In this document: piece after piece, positions 1-8,470 of the stretch
Layout: every line of letters starts with the position of its first letter
How positions within the stretch are numbered: position 1 is the first letter of the stretch
Assembly: GCA_023660035.1 (NCBI GenBank)
Contig: JAGXOF010000020.1
Coordinates: 1-14,127 of the forward strand
Reading direction: 5' to 3'
Length of the DNA stretch: 14,127 nt
Source: Dehalococcoidia bacterium LH_S1
GTDB taxonomy: Bacteria > Chloroflexota > Dehalococcoidia > SZUA-161 > SpSt-899
Position numbers and translations under genes: made by a program
Notes under the pieces: model-generated
What the model saw: only the letters and a program-made list of their open reading frames with translations
The model's database searches: none
Told to the model about the DNA's origin: nothing

Positions 1-1272
1 TCCAAGAACGCCAAACAATATCTCGCCGATGTGGAGCGCAAGGAGCGGGAACGGACCGATATCAAGTCGCTTAAGGTAGGATACAACAAGGTCTTCGGCT
101 ACTATATCGAGGTTACCAGCCCCCACCTGGACCGTGTGCCGGACGACTATATTCGCAAGCAGACTCTGACTGGCGCTGAGCGCTACGTTACCTCGGAACT
201 CAAGGAATACGAGTCCTTGATCCTCAATGCCCAGGAGAGAATCGGCGAACTGGAGGCCAGCCTGTTCAAGCAGGTATGCCGTCAGGTCGCTGAGTGGGGT
301 GAGCGTATTCTGGGCACGGCCAACGCCATGGCCCAGATCGATGCCCTTTCTGCCTTTGCGGAGGTAGCGGTACGCTATGGCTATGTGCGGCCACAGTTGA
401 GCGATGAAAATATTATCAACATCACGGATGGACGGCACCCGGTGGTGGAGCGAATGGTAGAAGAGGGGTTTGTCCCCAATGATACGTTTCTTTCCAATGA
501 TGATGCTCAGCTCATTATTCTAACCGGACCCAATATGGCAGGCAAGTCAACGTACCTGCGGCAGGTGGCACTTATTGTGTTGATGGCGCAGATCGGCAGC
601 TTTGTGCCAGCAGGTTCGGCTGCTATTGGACTAGTGGACCGGATATTCAGTCGAGTGGGACTGATGGATGACCTGGCCAGCGGGCGGTCCACCTTCATGA
701 TCGAGATGACGGAGACGGCGAACATCCTGAACAATGCTACCCCTAGGTCGCTTATCATCCTCGATGAAATAGGCAGGGGGACGAGTACCTATGATGGACT
801 TTCCATCGCTCATGCAGTTGTGGAATACGTACATAGTAATCCCAAGTTAGGGGCCAAGACGATATTCGCTACCCATTACCATGAACTGATAGAAATGGCC
901 AATTCCCTGCCTAGGGTCAGGAATTTTAACGTAGCGGTGACGGAGGAAGAGGGGAAGGTCGTGTTCTTGAGGAAGATTGTCCCTGGGGGGACTGATCAAA
1001 GCTACGGCATCCATGTAGCGCAATTGGCGGGCTTGCCCAGGCCTGTCCTGAGCCGGGCCCAGGAAGTCCTGAACGGGCTGGAAGACGGGAGTCAGGGGAG
1101 GAAAAAGGAGCGGAGAAAGACTTCAACGAAGGGTCAGCAATTGAACCTGTTTCCTCAAAGGTCGCCGGCCCTCGAGGAACTCGATCAGCTCGATATCGAT
1201 TCTCTAACGCCCCTGGAGGCGATCAACAAACTCTACGAGCTCCAGAAAAGAGCTCGCTCCGACTCCCTTTGA
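1..1272 (+). CDS. mutS: DNA mismatch repair ATPase MutS, 3' part (5' end outside window)
   Basis: The reading frame is open from base 1, so this is the C-terminal 423 residues of MutS; the N-terminal mismatch-binding and connector domains lie off the window. MutS recognises mispaired bases and, with ATP, recruits MutL. The clamp/lever core shows the family motif KVGYNKVFGYYIEVT (about 76-120). The ATPase has Walker A GPNMAGKST (526-552), Walker B and signature LIILDEIGRGTS (751-786), and the FATHYHEL switch. Near the C-terminus QQLNLF (1135-1152) matches the QLxLF-type motif with which MutS and other proteins bind the sliding clamp; that role is inferred. The gene ends at TGA 1270-1272. It is followed closely by speD, which appears to have its own promoter overlapping this stop. 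I see nothing broken in the visible part. Confidence 0.97.
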   Translation, partial: SKNAKQYLADVERKERERTDIKSLKVGYNKVFGYYIEVTSPHLDRVPDDYIRKQTLTGAERYVTSELKEYESLILNAQERIGELEASLFKQVCRQVAEWGERILGTANAMAQIDALSAFAEVAVRYGYVRPQLSDENIINITDGRHPVVERMVEEGFVPNDTFLSNDDAQLIILTGPNMAGKSTYLRQVALIVLMAQIGSFVPAGSAAIGLVDRIFSRVGLMDDLASGRSTFMIEMTETANILNNATPRSLIILDEIGRGTSTYDGLSIAHAVVEYVHSNPKLGAKTIFATHYHELIEMANSLPRVRNFNVAVTEEEGKVVFLRKIVPGGTDQSYGIHVAQLAGLPRPVLSRAQEVLNGLEDGSQGRKKERRKTSTKGQQLNLFPQRSPALEELDQLDIDSLTPLEAINKLYELQKRARSDSL

Positions 1273-1297
1273 GAAAACCGCCGATCTGATTTATAAT
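1269..1297 (+). promoter_or_regulatory. Predicted sigma-70 promoter for speD-speE
   Basis: TTGAGA (1269-1274, five of six matches to the -35 consensus) is followed by exactly 17 bases and a perfect TATAAT (1292-1297). The -35 box overlaps the mutS stop codon. Transcription should start near 1304, giving a leader of about 27 nt with the ribosome binding site AGAGGAGGG (1312-1320) before the GTG start at 1331. The match is seen directly; activity is inferred. Confidence 0.75.
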
Positions 1298-1330
1298 GGA
1301 TGAGGATGGTAAGAGGAGGGTCATGGTTAG

Positions 1331-1675
1331 GTGAATGCTCTGGGGAGACACTTTCTCTTGGACTTGAAGGACTGCCGCGAGGACGTGCTGGACGACCTTG
1401 AATTCGTAAAGGAAACTCTCTTTACCATAGCCCAGCAGGATGAAGAGGAGCTGTTAGGGCAGTCCTTTTATCATTTTACTCCGCAAGGAGTCAGCGGACT
1501 GGTCCTTTCCAGTGGATCGCATATTGGTATCCATACATGGCCGGAGTACCACTATGCGGCCGTGGATATTTTCACCCAGGGCAATTCCTTCGATCCGGAC
1601 AAGGCAACAAGTATGATCATAGAGAAGGTGGGCTGTAAGAATCCCTCAGTAGTGGAACTGAAGAGAGGAGTTTAG
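1331..1675 (+). CDS. speD: S-adenosylmethionine decarboxylase-like pyruvoyl enzyme (SpeD/SpeH type), catalytic Cys replaced
   Basis: This 114-residue protein belongs to the short prokaryotic AdoMet decarboxylase family. Such enzymes self-cleave to form a pyruvoyl cofactor and make decarboxylated AdoMet, the aminopropyl donor for polyamines. The processing motif SHIGIHTWPEY places the pyruvoyl-forming serine at Ser63 and the processing histidine at His68, the same numbers as in the Thermotoga maritima enzyme. Two usual residues differ: the residue before Ser63 is Gly62 rather than Glu, and the FTCG motif that supplies catalytic Cys83 reads FTQG, so position 83 is Gln. GTG at 1331 is the only sensible start, because an in-frame TAG sits directly upstream and AGAGGAGGG lies 10 nt before it. 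The speE start follows the stop by 3 nt, indicating a two-gene polyamine unit. The altered residues leave substrate and activity uncertain; decarboxylation of another amine precursor is possible. Confidence 0.88.
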   Translation: MNALGRHFLLDLKDCREDVLDDLEFVKETLFTIAQQDEEELLGQSFYHFTPQGVSGLVLSSGSHIGIHTWPEYHYAAVDIFTQGNSFDPDKATSMIIEKVGCKNPSVVELKRGV

Positions 1676-1678
1676 CTA

Positions 1679-2599
1679 ATGGCAGAATCCCCTTCAATGT
1701 GGTTTATGGAATTTGTCACTCCAAGCGTCATTCAGCAGTTTGCGGTGAAGGACTTGGTGTATTCTGGTCAGTCGCAATACCAGAACATTGAAGTGATGGA
1801 TACTGTGAGCTATGGCAGATGCCTTGTTTTGGACGGTAAGATACAGTCGTGTGAGGCTGATGAGTTCATCTATCATGAGGCTTTGGTTCAACCTGCAATG
1901 AGCATCCATCCTGCCCCCAAGAGGGTGTTCATCGCCGGTGGCGGCGAGGGTGCAACCCTGAGGGAAGTGCTGCGGCATAACACCGTTGAGAAAGTGGTGA
2001 TGGTCGATATCGATTCTGAGGTAAGCGATATATGCAAAAGATTTCTTCCCGATCATCACCAGGGAGCATTTGACGATCCGCGCCTAGAGCTTCTCCATAT
2101 GGATGCCAAGAAATATCTTGCTGATACGAATGAGAAATTCGATGTCGCCATCATTGACCTTCCTGAGCCCATAGAGGGGGGGCCAGCTTACCTGCTGTAT
2201 ACGCAAAACTTTTACGAGATGCTGAAGACCAAACTTTCGGACGATGCCACCTTCGCTTTGCAGGCTGGGGCTACTGTGGTGGGGATTACAGAGGTTTATA
2301 CCGCGATCAACAATACCTTGAAGGCCGCTTTCCCGGTGGTTTTTCCTTATAGTGCAGATGTGCCCTCCTTTGGAGGATCGTGGGGGTTTGCGCTTGCGTC
2401 AACCACGATGGATGCATGTAAGTTTTCACCAGAGGGAATTGACCGCCGCATCGCCACCAGAGTGAAGGATTCCTTGCGGTTTTATGATGGGCATGCGCAC
2501 CAGGGGCTCTTTTTCATTCCCAAGCACCTTAGAGAGGCGATTGAGAAGGAAACGAAAATAATCACCGAGGATAGCCCGATGTTTGTTTGGGGAATATAG
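1679..2599 (+). CDS. speE: Polyamine aminopropyltransferase, ACL5 (thermospermine synthase)-like
   Basis: The protein (306 residues) should transfer the aminopropyl group of decarboxylated AdoMet to an amine acceptor in the cytosol. The N-terminal beta domain has DGKIQSCEADEFIYHE (52-67). The Rossmann methyltransferase-like core has GGGEG (87-91) and VDIDSEV (109-115) for nucleotide binding. The active-site loop reads DLPEPIEGGPAYLLYT (160-175). Its EGGP..LYT pattern, the QAG at 195-197, VPSF..SWG (228-235) and the C-terminal EKETK (289-293) resemble plant ACL5 thermospermine synthase more than classical SpeE, which usually has DSTDP. The second acidic residue of the loop is Glu163 where classical enzymes and ACL5 have Asp. 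The ATG at 1679 has AGAGAGGAG 8 nt upstream; Met7 is a possible alternative start. The gene is cotranscribed with speD. The product could be spermidine, thermospermine or another polyamine; sequence alone cannot decide. Confidence 0.9.
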   Translation: MAESPSMWFMEFVTPSVIQQFAVKDLVYSGQSQYQNIEVMDTVSYGRCLVLDGKIQSCEADEFIYHEALVQPAMSIHPAPKRVFIAGGGEGATLREVLRHNTVEKVVMVDIDSEVSDICKRFLPDHHQGAFDDPRLELLHMDAKKYLADTNEKFDVAIIDLPEPIEGGPAYLLYTQNFYEMLKTKLSDDATFALQAGATVVGITEVYTAINNTLKAAFPVVFPYSADVPSFGGSWGFALASTTMDACKFSPEGIDRRIATRVKDSLRFYDGHAHQGLFFIPKHLREAIEKETKIITEDSPMFVWGI

Positions 2600-2687
2600 C
2601 ATCTTGATGGCGTTACAAACCAGTGCGATCCCGCATGGTGGATTGTGCTGCGATCAGGGCATTTTAGAGAGGAGATGATTTCGAGTT

Positions 2688-4835
2688 ATGGGATTGGACG
2701 TGCTGGAGAACCTTAATCCTGCTCAAAGGGAGGCTGTGGAATCCATTGAAGGGCCGGAACTCGTTGTAGCCGGCCCTGGCAGTGGCAAGACCCGTGTTAT
2801 CGCCCACCGAATCGCTTACCTTATCGGAGTCTGCGGAATCAACCCCCATCATATTCTGGCTGTTACCTTCACTAACAAAGCCGCGCGAGAGATGGAGGAA
2901 CGGGTATATGGCATGCTCGGCCGGGCTGCGGAAGGGTTGACTCTGGGTACATTTCACGCTACTTGCGCGGGCATTCTGCGTCGAGAGGCTGAGCATCTGG
3001 GACTGGACGGGAGGTTCATAATATATGATGAGAGCGACCAGCTAAGCGTGATAAATCGCTGTATGGAGGAATTGAGGATCGACCCCAAGCAGTATACCCC
3101 GAAGGTGATAAAGTCGGCTATATCTTCGGCCAAGGCAAGACTGCTCAAGGCAAAGGACTACGGAAGCCAGAACTATTTCGAGGAGGTAGTCAAACGTATC
3201 TATGAGCGCTATCAGGATATGCTTATGGGGAGCAAGGCTCTGGATTTCGATGATCTCCTCATGTATGCCGTGAACCTCTTCCGCGACGATGCTAGCGTGT
3301 TATCCAGGTATCAGTCCCGTTATGTTCATATAATGATTGACGAGTTCCAGGATACCAATCTTGCTCAGTATATATTGGCGAAGCAACTGGCAGGGGAACG
3401 CTGCAATATATGTGTTGTCGGCGACCCGGACCAGTCAATATACGGATGGAGATATGCGGATATCAGGAATATCCTGAACTTCGAGCGTGATTACAAGGAT
3501 GCCAAGGTTATATATCTGGAGCAGAACTACCGTTCGACGCAAGCGATTTTGGAGGCTGCCTCTCATCTCATTTCCTGCAACACCCAGCGCAAGGAGAAGG
3601 CACTGTGGACGCAAAATGATGGCGGGGTTCCTATAAGCATCATGGAGACATTCAATGAGCAGGAGGAGGCGCAGTTCGTTGTCAGCGAGATCGAGAGGTT
3701 GATGGTTAGCCATGGACGTTCGATGAGCGACTTTGCCGTAATGTATCGCACGAACGCTCAGTCCAGGGCGCTTGAAGAGGCATGTACTCGCTACGGCTTC
3801 CCTTACAAGCTGGTAGGGGCTACCCGTTTCTATGACCGCCGTGAGATCAAGGATGTGCTGTCCTATTTGAAATTAGTTAATAACCCCTATGATAGCGTGA
3901 GTTTAACGCGTGTAATAAACGTACCTGCGCGGGGAGTTGGCGAGCGGACTATGGCTGAACTGTGGGAATTGGCCCGTAACAGAGGCATCCCGCTTTACTC
4001 AGCCTTGAAGCTGATCTCTGAAGGGGAGGTGACGCCACACTCACCCCGGAGTGCACAGGCCTTAAGCAGGTTCTCCTCTGTTCTTGATGAACTCGTCTCT
4101 GCGAGTGAGCAGCTCGATATTGTCAGCTTCATTGATCTCTTGTTGGAGCGTACGGGCTACAAATCCTATATCTTAGAGGGTGAGGATGGTGAAGAAAGGT
4201 GGAATAACATCCTTGAACTTCGCGGAATGGCTGAAGAGTACGATGATCTCCAGCCTCTGGAGGGGCTGGTTAGCTTGTTGGAAAGGACATGTCTGGTATC
4301 CGATGTTGACAATCTCGACGAGAATGTCGATGCTGTTACATTGATAACCCTACATCAAGCCAAGGGGCTTGAGTTCCCTATAGTATTCATTGTTGGGATG
4401 GATGAAGGTGTTCTCCCGCATCTGCGTGCCTTTGCCGACCCGGGCCAGATGGAGGAAGAGCGCAGGCTTTGCTATGTTGGTATAACCCGGGCGCAGGAGC
4501 AGGTATATTTGGTCCATGCCTTTCGCAGGAATCTGAGGGGAGGAAGTCATCCCAATCCTCCGTCCCGGTTTTTGAAGGACATACCCGAGCACTTGACCGC
4601 CTCCAATAATCACGGGAATGGTGGCACAGGGAAGGCAGGTGCCCTCGGCGCTGCTCACTCTGAGGTATGTGGTCTTAATACCGGTGACAAGGTTGTGCAT
4701 GAGAGGTTTGGCGAAGGGGTTGTAGTTGGCTGTGCCACCCTTAAGGATGATTTTGAGGCTACAATAGCGTTTGGCAGAGGGATAGGGGTTAAGAAGCTGT
4801 TATTAAGTTTAGCTCCGCTGGAGAGGGTACAGTGA
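2688..4835 (+). CDS. pcrA: ATP-dependent DNA helicase, PcrA/UvrD family
   Basis: This is a full-length (715 residue) superfamily 1A helicase that unwinds DNA 3' to 5' and acts in repair, replication-fork rescue and transcription-coupled processes. Motifs appear in order: Q motif LNPAQREAV (9-17), Walker A AGPGSGKT (28-35), Ia TFTNKAAREME (60-70), Ib GTFHATC (87-93), motif II IDEFQDTN (217-224), motif III GDPDQSIYGWR (245-255), motif IV EQNYRST (278-284), motif V HQAKGLEFP, and motif VI CYVGITRAQ. The C-terminal region GDKVVHERFGEGVVVG matches the Tudor-like module that contacts RNA polymerase in PcrA. The ATG at 2688 has GAGAGGAG about 13 nt upstream, a rather long spacing; other nearby starts are out of frame. 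An 88-base gap separates it from speE, and it overlaps rph by 4 bases. I see no missing helicase residue. Confidence 0.97.
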   Translation: MGLDVLENLNPAQREAVESIEGPELVVAGPGSGKTRVIAHRIAYLIGVCGINPHHILAVTFTNKAAREMEERVYGMLGRAAEGLTLGTFHATCAGILRREAEHLGLDGRFIIYDESDQLSVINRCMEELRIDPKQYTPKVIKSAISSAKARLLKAKDYGSQNYFEEVVKRIYERYQDMLMGSKALDFDDLLMYAVNLFRDDASVLSRYQSRYVHIMIDEFQDTNLAQYILAKQLAGERCNICVVGDPDQSIYGWRYADIRNILNFERDYKDAKVIYLEQNYRSTQAILEAASHLISCNTQRKEKALWTQNDGGVPISIMETFNEQEEAQFVVSEIERLMVSHGRSMSDFAVMYRTNAQSRALEEACTRYGFPYKLVGATRFYDRREIKDVLSYLKLVNNPYDSVSLTRVINVPARGVGERTMAELWELARNRGIPLYSALKLISEGEVTPHSPRSAQALSRFSSVLDELVSASEQLDIVSFIDLLLERTGYKSYILEGEDGEERWNNILELRGMAEEYDDLQPLEGLVSLLERTCLVSDVDNLDENVDAVTLITLHQAKGLEFPIVFIVGMDEGVLPHLRAFADPGQMEEERRLCYVGITRAQEQVYLVHAFRRNLRGGSHPNPPSRFLKDIPEHLTASNNHGNGGTGKAGALGAAHSEVCGLNTGDKVVHERFGEGVVVGCATLKDDFEATIAFGRGIGVKKLLLSLAPLERVQ

Positions 4836-5554
4836 GGCTGGCTAGACTGGACGGCCGTGCCAATGATGAGCTCCGCTCAGTGAGGATCACACCGGGCGTG
4901 CAACGGTATCCGGAGGGCTCAGCGCTAATTGATTCGGGAGAAACAAGGGTGCTCTGCGCGGTCAGTGTAGAAGACCGCGTTCCCCCTTTCCTCAAGGGGA
5001 CTGGGACGGGATGGATAACGGCGGAGTATGCGATGCTGCCCCGGGCGACTGAAAGCCGAACGCAACGTGGGCAGGAACGAGGAAGATCACAGGAGATTCA
5101 GCGTCTCATAGGGCGTTCCCTGCGCGCAGTGGCAGACCTTAATGCGCTCGGCGAGAGGACCTTTCTCGTGGATTGCGATGTCCTCCAGGCTGATGGTGGG
5201 ACAAGAACGGCTGCTATTACGGCGGGATATGTTGCTGTTGTGTATGCCACTCAGACATTGATGGGCAGAGGTGAGCTCTCAGTATCACCGTTAAAGGGGG
5301 TGGTGGCAGCTACCAGCGTAGGGTTAGTCGAGGGGACTGATCTTCTTGATCTGTGTTATGAGGAGGATTCCAACGCAGATGTTGACTTTAATATTGTAAT
5401 GAACGATGCAGGCAAGTTCATAGAAGTGCAAGGCACCGGCGAGGGAAGGGCTTTTTCCAGGTCTGAGATGGATTCCCTCCTGTCGTTGGCTGAGAAGGGT
5501 GTTGGGCAGCTCTTCCATATACAGAGGGCCGCGATTGAGGAGATTGGCTTATAA
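4832..5554 (+). CDS. rph: Ribonuclease PH
   Basis: RNase PH is a phosphate-dependent 3'-to-5' exoribonuclease that trims tRNA precursors and other RNAs, normally as a hexamer. The length (240 residues) is standard. Family hallmarks include RLDGRANDELR at the N-terminus, RTQRGQERGRSQEIQRLIGRS, DCDVLQADGGTRTAAITA, and the metal-binding acidic stretch DSNADVDFNIVM. The GTG start overlaps the pcrA TGA in a GTGA arrangement, which points to translational coupling, with GGAGAGGG a few bases upstream. It is followed within 2 bases by the DUF1015 gene. Unlike some bacterial versions, the protein carries no Ham1/RdgB fusion. Confidence 0.97.
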   Translation: MRLARLDGRANDELRSVRITPGVQRYPEGSALIDSGETRVLCAVSVEDRVPPFLKGTGTGWITAEYAMLPRATESRTQRGQERGRSQEIQRLIGRSLRAVADLNALGERTFLVDCDVLQADGGTRTAAITAGYVAVVYATQTLMGRGELSVSPLKGVVAATSVGLVEGTDLLDLCYEEDSNADVDFNIVMNDAGKFIEVQGTGEGRAFSRSEMDSLLSLAEKGVGQLFHIQRAAIEEIGL

Positions 5555-5556
5555 CA

Positions 5557-6879
5557 GTGGCGGATGTTCGACCTTTTCGAGGACTACGGTACAATCCTGA
5601 GGTAATCGAGGACCTTTCTTCAGTTATCACATCTCCATACGATGTAATTAGCCCCGATCAGCAGAACGGATACTATCAGAAGACCCCATATAACTTCATC
5701 AGGATCGAGTTCGGGAAAGAGTACCCTGAGGACACCCAACAGCATAATAAATACACACGTGCTGCTGATACCCTCACTGAATGGATGCAGGGAGGCGTAC
5801 TTATTTGGGAGGAACTACCTGCGTTCTATCTGGTTGAACAATGCTTCCCTCACCTTGATAGCTATAGAAGGTGTTGGGGACTTACTGCCGCAGTGCGCCT
5901 TGAGGAATTGGGAGCAGGGCGTATTCTTCCCACGGAAAGAACCATGGGTGCGCCAATCCAGGATCGGTTGAGTCTCCTGAGAGCCTGCCGAGCAAATTTG
6001 AGCCCGATAATGGGAGTTTTCGAGCATGAAGACGGAGACCTCCTGTCTCTTTTCCCTGACATCGCAGATGGTACTCCCTCAGCAACAGCAATAGATGATT
6101 TTGGGGTGACTTTCAATGTGTGGGTTGTTACTGACAAACAGGCTATTGAGAGGGTATGCGATTTCTTTGTTGATCGGCAAATCTGCATCGCCGACGGGCA
6201 CCACCGGTATACTACGGCATTGGCCTATCGGAATGAGATGTCTGCTTGCTCTTCCAGCGGCGATGAAGCATACAACTATGTGATGATAACCTTGATGAGT
6301 TCCGGTGATACCGGGCTTGCTCTGTTCCCTGTTCACCGTCTTGTCAGCAACATTGACCCTGACGTGGTGGCCGGACTGCGTGATGAGCTGAGCCGGCACT
6401 TTCACATTCAGGAGCTTGCACCTGATGCGTCCGATGCCTCCACGAACTTGATGTCATGGACAATGGCTCTGGAAGAAGCAGGTGCAGAGGGCACGGCATT
6501 CGGGGTATACGGGGTAGCGGGGAATAACTTCTGGCTACTGACAGCTAAGGACGAATCCAGTTTACGTGAGAAACTGGCCAGGGACAAGCCTGATCCCTGG
6601 AGGAAACTGGATGTAAGCCTGCTTCACTGGGGGATATTGCGTGAGATGCTGGGAATCGACAGCCCTGAAAAAGAGGACAAATGCCTGCACTACTCCTCGG
6701 AGGGAGTGAAGGTACTGAGAGAAGTTGATGAGGGGACATCACAACTCGCCTTTTTCCTGAATCCTGTACCGGGCCCCGATTTCCTGCCTGTGGCATACTC
6801 CGGTGCCGGAATGCCGCCCAAGTCTACATACTTCTATCCCAAGACTCCTGCCGGGCTGGTAATAAAACCGCTTTTTTGA
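5557..6879 (+). CDS. DUF1015 family protein, probably linked to serine metabolism
   Basis: This 440-residue cytosolic protein has no signal peptide or membrane segment. It matches the DUF1015 family by its opening RPFRGLRYNP with TSPYDVI (25-31), by DRLSLLRACRANLSPIMGV (137-154), and by CIADGHHRYTTA (210-221). The family has no function I can state as established. DUF1015 genes often sit beside serA and serine-family aminotransferase genes, and here the gene converges on exactly that pair. The DGHHR motif recalls ParB/Srx-fold free-serine kinases (SerK, SbnI) as I remember them, so a role in serine or phosphoserine chemistry is a hypothesis only. In the segment I recall as PHExT in relatives, this protein reads LPTERT (124-129), with Thr126 where I expect His. 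Translation starts at GTG 5557, 2 bases after rph, with GAGGAG about 14 nt upstream. Confidence 0.88.
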   Translation: MADVRPFRGLRYNPEVIEDLSSVITSPYDVISPDQQNGYYQKTPYNFIRIEFGKEYPEDTQQHNKYTRAADTLTEWMQGGVLIWEELPAFYLVEQCFPHLDSYRRCWGLTAAVRLEELGAGRILPTERTMGAPIQDRLSLLRACRANLSPIMGVFEHEDGDLLSLFPDIADGTPSATAIDDFGVTFNVWVVTDKQAIERVCDFFVDRQICIADGHHRYTTALAYRNEMSACSSSGDEAYNYVMITLMSSGDTGLALFPVHRLVSNIDPDVVAGLRDELSRHFHIQELAPDASDASTNLMSWTMALEEAGAEGTAFGVYGVAGNNFWLLTAKDESSLREKLARDKPDPWRKLDVSLLHWGILREMLGIDSPEKEDKCLHYSSEGVKVLREVDEGTSQLAFFLNPVPGPDFLPVAYSGAGMPPKSTYFYPKTPAGLVIKPLF

Positions 6880-6885
6880 CTTAAA

Positions 6886-8460
6886 TTACAGTTTCACTAC
6901 CTTCACGCTGTACACATCCGGGATCTGAGCTATCTTCTGCCAGTATGCCTCCGAGAGTGGTTCATCCAGGTTTAGGACCATCAGCGCCCTGCCACGGGGC
7001 CCCATCCGGGCGACGTACATGTAGCTTATGTCGACATCAGCTTTACCGGTTATTTCCCCTACCGAGCCAATGAGTCCCGGCCGGTCTTTATGGTCGGCAA
7101 AGAGCCAGTAAGCACCTGTGGGCACGATGTCGACCCAGTAGTCGTAGACACGTACGATGTGAGGCTCTCCACGCATGATCGTTCCGGCCACTGTGGTAGT
7201 GCCTATGTTGGTATTGACCTCCACGGTGATGAGATTGTTGTAGTTCTCACAGGTAAGGCTCTTCTGCTCTACAACCTTGATTCCCCGGCTCTGAGCGATG
7301 TAGTTGGCGTTGACCAGGCTGACCCGTTCCTCGGTGGTGGCTTCGAGCAAGCCCCCGAGTGTTGCAGCTTTGAGAGCGTCCGTTTCATAGTAGGCTATTT
7401 CGCCTTCGTACTTGATCGTTAGGGCATTGATTTGTCCCTCGCTGAGGTAAGAGACTAATTTCCCGGCCATCGAAGCAATGTTGAAGAAGGGCGTTAGAAA
7501 CTCACGCAGTTCGGCAGGTATTATAGGCGCATTCACTGCGTACGCAGGAGACCCCCCCTCCAGCACGTCAAGAGCCTGTTCGGCGACGTCCACGGCTACG
7601 CCTGTTTGAGCTTCCACTGTCGAGGCTCCAAGGTGAGGGGTGACTACTATCTTTTCACTCTGAAGCAGAATATTATCGGTGGTTGGTTCTTCGGAAAATA
7701 CGTCAATAGCCGCTCCTGCTATTCTGCCCTCTTCAACTGCCTTGAAAAGGGCTTGCTCATCGATAACGCCGCCACGGGCTACATTGATCAAGCGCGCCGA
7801 AGGCTTAACCATTCTAAGGGCCTCTTCTCCTATTAAGCATCTAGTCTCCTCTGACAATGGTACGTGTACGGTGATAAAGTCGGAATCCTGCAGCAATTGC
7901 TCCAGTGATACCGGTTCCACACCTAGACTTTTGGCATAGTCGAGTGCGATCATAGGGTCGTAGGCGATGACCTGCATGCCCAGACCTTTGCCTCGCCTGG
8001 CTACCTCGGTCCCAACTCTTCCCAGGCCGATAACCCCAAGCTTTTTATTGAATACCTCGACGCCGGTGAAGCGTTTGCGGTCCCACTTCCCCGCTTTTAG
8101 TTGTGCGTGAGCCTGGGGGATGTTGCGGGCGAGCGCTGTCATCAAGGCGATGGTATGTTCTGCAGCGGAGCGAGTGTTACCGGCGGGAGCGTTGACAACG
8201 ATAATGCCCCGTTTGGTTGCAGCTTCTATATTTACATTGTCTACCCCCACACCAGCGCGGCCAATGACCTGCAATTTCTTGCCGGCCTCGATTACCTCAG
8301 CAGTTACCTTGGTTTCACTGCGCACCAGCAGGGCTTCGTAGTCGGGGATAATCTCGATGAGTTCCTCGGGCTTAAGGCCTGTCTTGATATCCACCTCAAC
8401 CTTTTCCCTGAGGATCTCCACTCCTTTTTCACCGATGTTATCTGCTATCAGTACCTTCAT
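6886..8460 (-). CDS. serA: D-3-phosphoglycerate dehydrogenase, long ACT-domain type
   Basis: SerA oxidises 3-phosphoglycerate to 3-phosphohydroxypyruvate with NAD, the first step of serine synthesis. At 524 residues it is the long form: substrate/catalytic domain, NAD-binding domain with GLGRVG (145-150), an intervening allosteric domain (about 315-440), and a C-terminal ACT domain starting near LFADHKDRPGLIGSVG (453-468). The catalytic triad expected for the family is present as Arg229 (NVARGG), Glu258 (FSEEP) and His276 (TPHLGAS). The ATG at 8460 has GAGGAAA a few bases upstream. The stop of the upstream aminotransferase gene is only 10 bases away, so the two form one operon. The gene ends 6 bases from the convergent DUF1015 gene, with no obvious terminator between them. 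An ACT domain implies ligand control of activity, classically by serine. Confidence 0.97.
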   Translation of the reverse strand: MKVLIADNIGEKGVEILREKVEVDIKTGLKPEELIEIIPDYEALLVRSETKVTAEVIEAGKKLQVIGRAGVGVDNVNIEAATKRGIIVVNAPAGNTRSAAEHTIALMTALARNIPQAHAQLKAGKWDRKRFTGVEVFNKKLGVIGLGRVGTEVARRGKGLGMQVIAYDPMIALDYAKSLGVEPVSLEQLLQDSDFITVHVPLSEETRCLIGEEALRMVKPSARLINVARGGVIDEQALFKAVEEGRIAGAAIDVFSEEPTTDNILLQSEKIVVTPHLGASTVEAQTGVAVDVAEQALDVLEGGSPAYAVNAPIIPAELREFLTPFFNIASMAGKLVSYLSEGQINALTIKYEGEIAYYETDALKAATLGGLLEATTEERVSLVNANYIAQSRGIKVVEQKSLTCENYNNLITVEVNTNIGTTTVAGTIMRGEPHIVRVYDYWVDIVPTGAYWLFADHKDRPGLIGSVGEITGKADVDISYMYVARMGPRGRALMVLNLDEPLSEAYWQKIAQIPDVYSVKVVKL

Positions 8461-8470
8461 TGTTATTTCC

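Noticed and set aside
1694..2059. Minus-strand ORF of 121 codons opposite speE
   Set aside because: It lies wholly within the conserved aminopropyltransferase gene on the other strand and has no recognisable motif.
6870..6890. T-run CTTTTTTGAC between DUF1015 and serA as a terminator
   Set aside because: No stem precedes the T-run on the plus strand, and the run lies largely inside the last codons of the DUF1015 gene.
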